The notes beneath the pieces were generated by a model, which saw only the letters and a list, made by a program, of their open reading frames with translations, ran no database searches and was not told the origin of the DNA. Below, piece after piece: positions 6,477 to 6,763 of a DNA stretch of 6,763 nt; positions within the stretch are counted from its first letter, which is position 1; every line of letters begins with the position of its first letter. A program made the position numbers and the translations under genes. Origin of the DNA: Gemmatimonadota bacterium (GTDB taxonomy: Bacteria; Gemmatimonadota; Gemmatimonadetes; JACCXV01; JAHWKZ01); the NCBI GenBank assembly GCA_030641505.1, contig DAOWHI010000001.1, positions 1-6,763 on the forward strand, written 5' to 3'.

Positions 6477-6569
6477 AGTTGCGTCGAGACCGCGCCGGGG
6501 ACAGATTGGTTTTGGAGATGGGCAAGCTGCCCTGCAATAAAGGGATAGTACGATATCGAACGATCCCGG

Positions 6570-6594
6570 CGGGCCGCCAAAAAGATGGCGCCCG
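6570..6594 (+). other. Hairpin in gap after yidC
   Basis: GGGC-CGCC pairs with GGCG-CCC around an 8-nt loop (AAAAAGAT), giving about eight pairs with one bulged C. No run of T follows, so it is not a standard intrinsic terminator. A smaller GGGCA/TGCCC hairpin lies at 6520-6532. The rest of the 130-nt gap (6477-6606) shows no gene and no promoter I trust. Confidence 0.35.
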
Positions 6595-6606
6595 GACGGA
6601 ACGCCG

Positions 6607-6763
6607 GTGAGTCGCACCACAAACGACCGGCCATCGAGCGCTGAGCAAGCGCGAGCCCGGTTGGAGGAGGCGCTCGATCGGGCATTCGCGGACGATCCGC
6701 CCCTGACCAGGGCCGATACGCGAGCGGATGTTTCACGTGAAACGTCATCCGTGGTGGCCAAAG
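6607..6763 (+). CDS. N-terminal fragment of unidentified protein; ParA is a candidate
   Basis: An open frame begins with GTG at 6607 and is still open at the window edge after 52 codons. The nearest upstream in-frame stop is TAA at 6538, and 6607 is the first usable start; a weak GGA lies 6 nt before it. Third positions are mostly G or C, as in neighbouring genes. The visible sequence has a helical, charged stretch AEQARARLEEALDRAF, a Pro/Asp part, then DVSRETSSVVAK. VSRET is what parS encodes in this frame, and it occurs in the N-terminal extensions of some ParA proteins, for example mycobacterial ParA. VVAK would lead naturally into the VIAxANQKGGVGKTT of ParA, which would lie just outside. 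A start at GTG 6751 or 6754 would be possible for a short ParA. RsmG is an alternative, since parS also occurs in rsmG genes. No catalytic motif is visible. Confidence 0.5.
   Translation, partial: MSRTTNDRPSSAEQARARLEEALDRAFADDPPLTRADTRADVSRETSSVVAK
6729..6744. promoter_or_regulatory. parS centromere site
   Basis: TGTTTCACGTGAAACG contains the perfect 14-bp palindrome GTTTCACGTGAAAC and differs from the consensus TGTTTCACGTGAAACA only in its last base. ParB dimers bind parS and spread to build the partition complex that segregates the origin region. Such sites cluster near oriC, and this one is about 4.3 kb from the candidate origin. It lies inside the open frame that starts at 6607. Confidence 0.9.

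Noticed and set aside
6520..6532. GGGCA/TGCCC hairpin as intrinsic terminator of the yidC operon
   Set aside because: The stem is only five pairs and is followed by AATAAAGGG, not a T-run.
6420..6761. Minus-strand open frames at the right edge
   Set aside because: They overlap the yidC end and the parS-containing frame. Peptides such as FHVKH come from the parS palindrome read backwards, not from a gene with other support.
1..6763. Novel defence system, mobile element, CRISPR array, tRNA or rRNA
   Set aside because: No tandem spacers, terminal inverted repeats, transposase, integrase or tRNA-like fold were seen; nearly all the sequence is explained by conserved origin-region genes.

Overview
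This window looks like the chromosomal replication-origin neighbourhood of a high-GC, Gram-negative-type (diderm) bacterium. The diderm inference comes from YidC, which has an N-terminal membrane anchor, a Pro/Ala/Glu-rich linker and a large periplasmic domain, as in two-membrane bacteria. The style of the DnaN, DnaA and RnpA sequences would fit Gemmatimonadota or a relative, but that is an impression and not a proven placement.

Left half, minus strand: dnaA (3827 to 2445), dnaN (2166 to 1057) and recF (976 running off the left edge) are transcribed leftwards in the classical order dnaA-dnaN-recF. These give the initiator, the sliding clamp and the gap-repair/clamp-associated ATPase. The 278-nt dnaA-dnaN gap holds near-consensus DnaA boxes, A/T-rich stretches and a run of trinucleotides resembling the DnaA-trio element. 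It is the best candidate for the unwinding part of oriC.

Centre: the 227-nt gap between dnaA and rpmH carries two good sigma70-type promoters back to back. One (TTGACA, 17 nt, TACTAT) reads left into dnaA. The other (TTGACG, 16 nt, TATATT) reads right into rpmH.

Right half, plus strand: rpmH (ribosomal protein L34), rnpA (RNase P protein), yidD and yidC form one tight operon. rnpA/yidD and yidD/yidC each overlap by four bases (GTGA), so translation is probably coupled. The expected mnmE gene does not directly follow yidC. After a 130-nt gap an open frame starts at a GTG at 6607 and runs off the right edge. It contains a near-perfect parS centromere site (6729-6744). The frame could be the N-terminal extension of ParA, but too little is visible to be sure.

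I see no mobile elements, CRISPR, tRNA or rRNA. Nothing here amounts to a clearly new biological system. The most informative non-coding signals are the parS site and the trio-like origin element.
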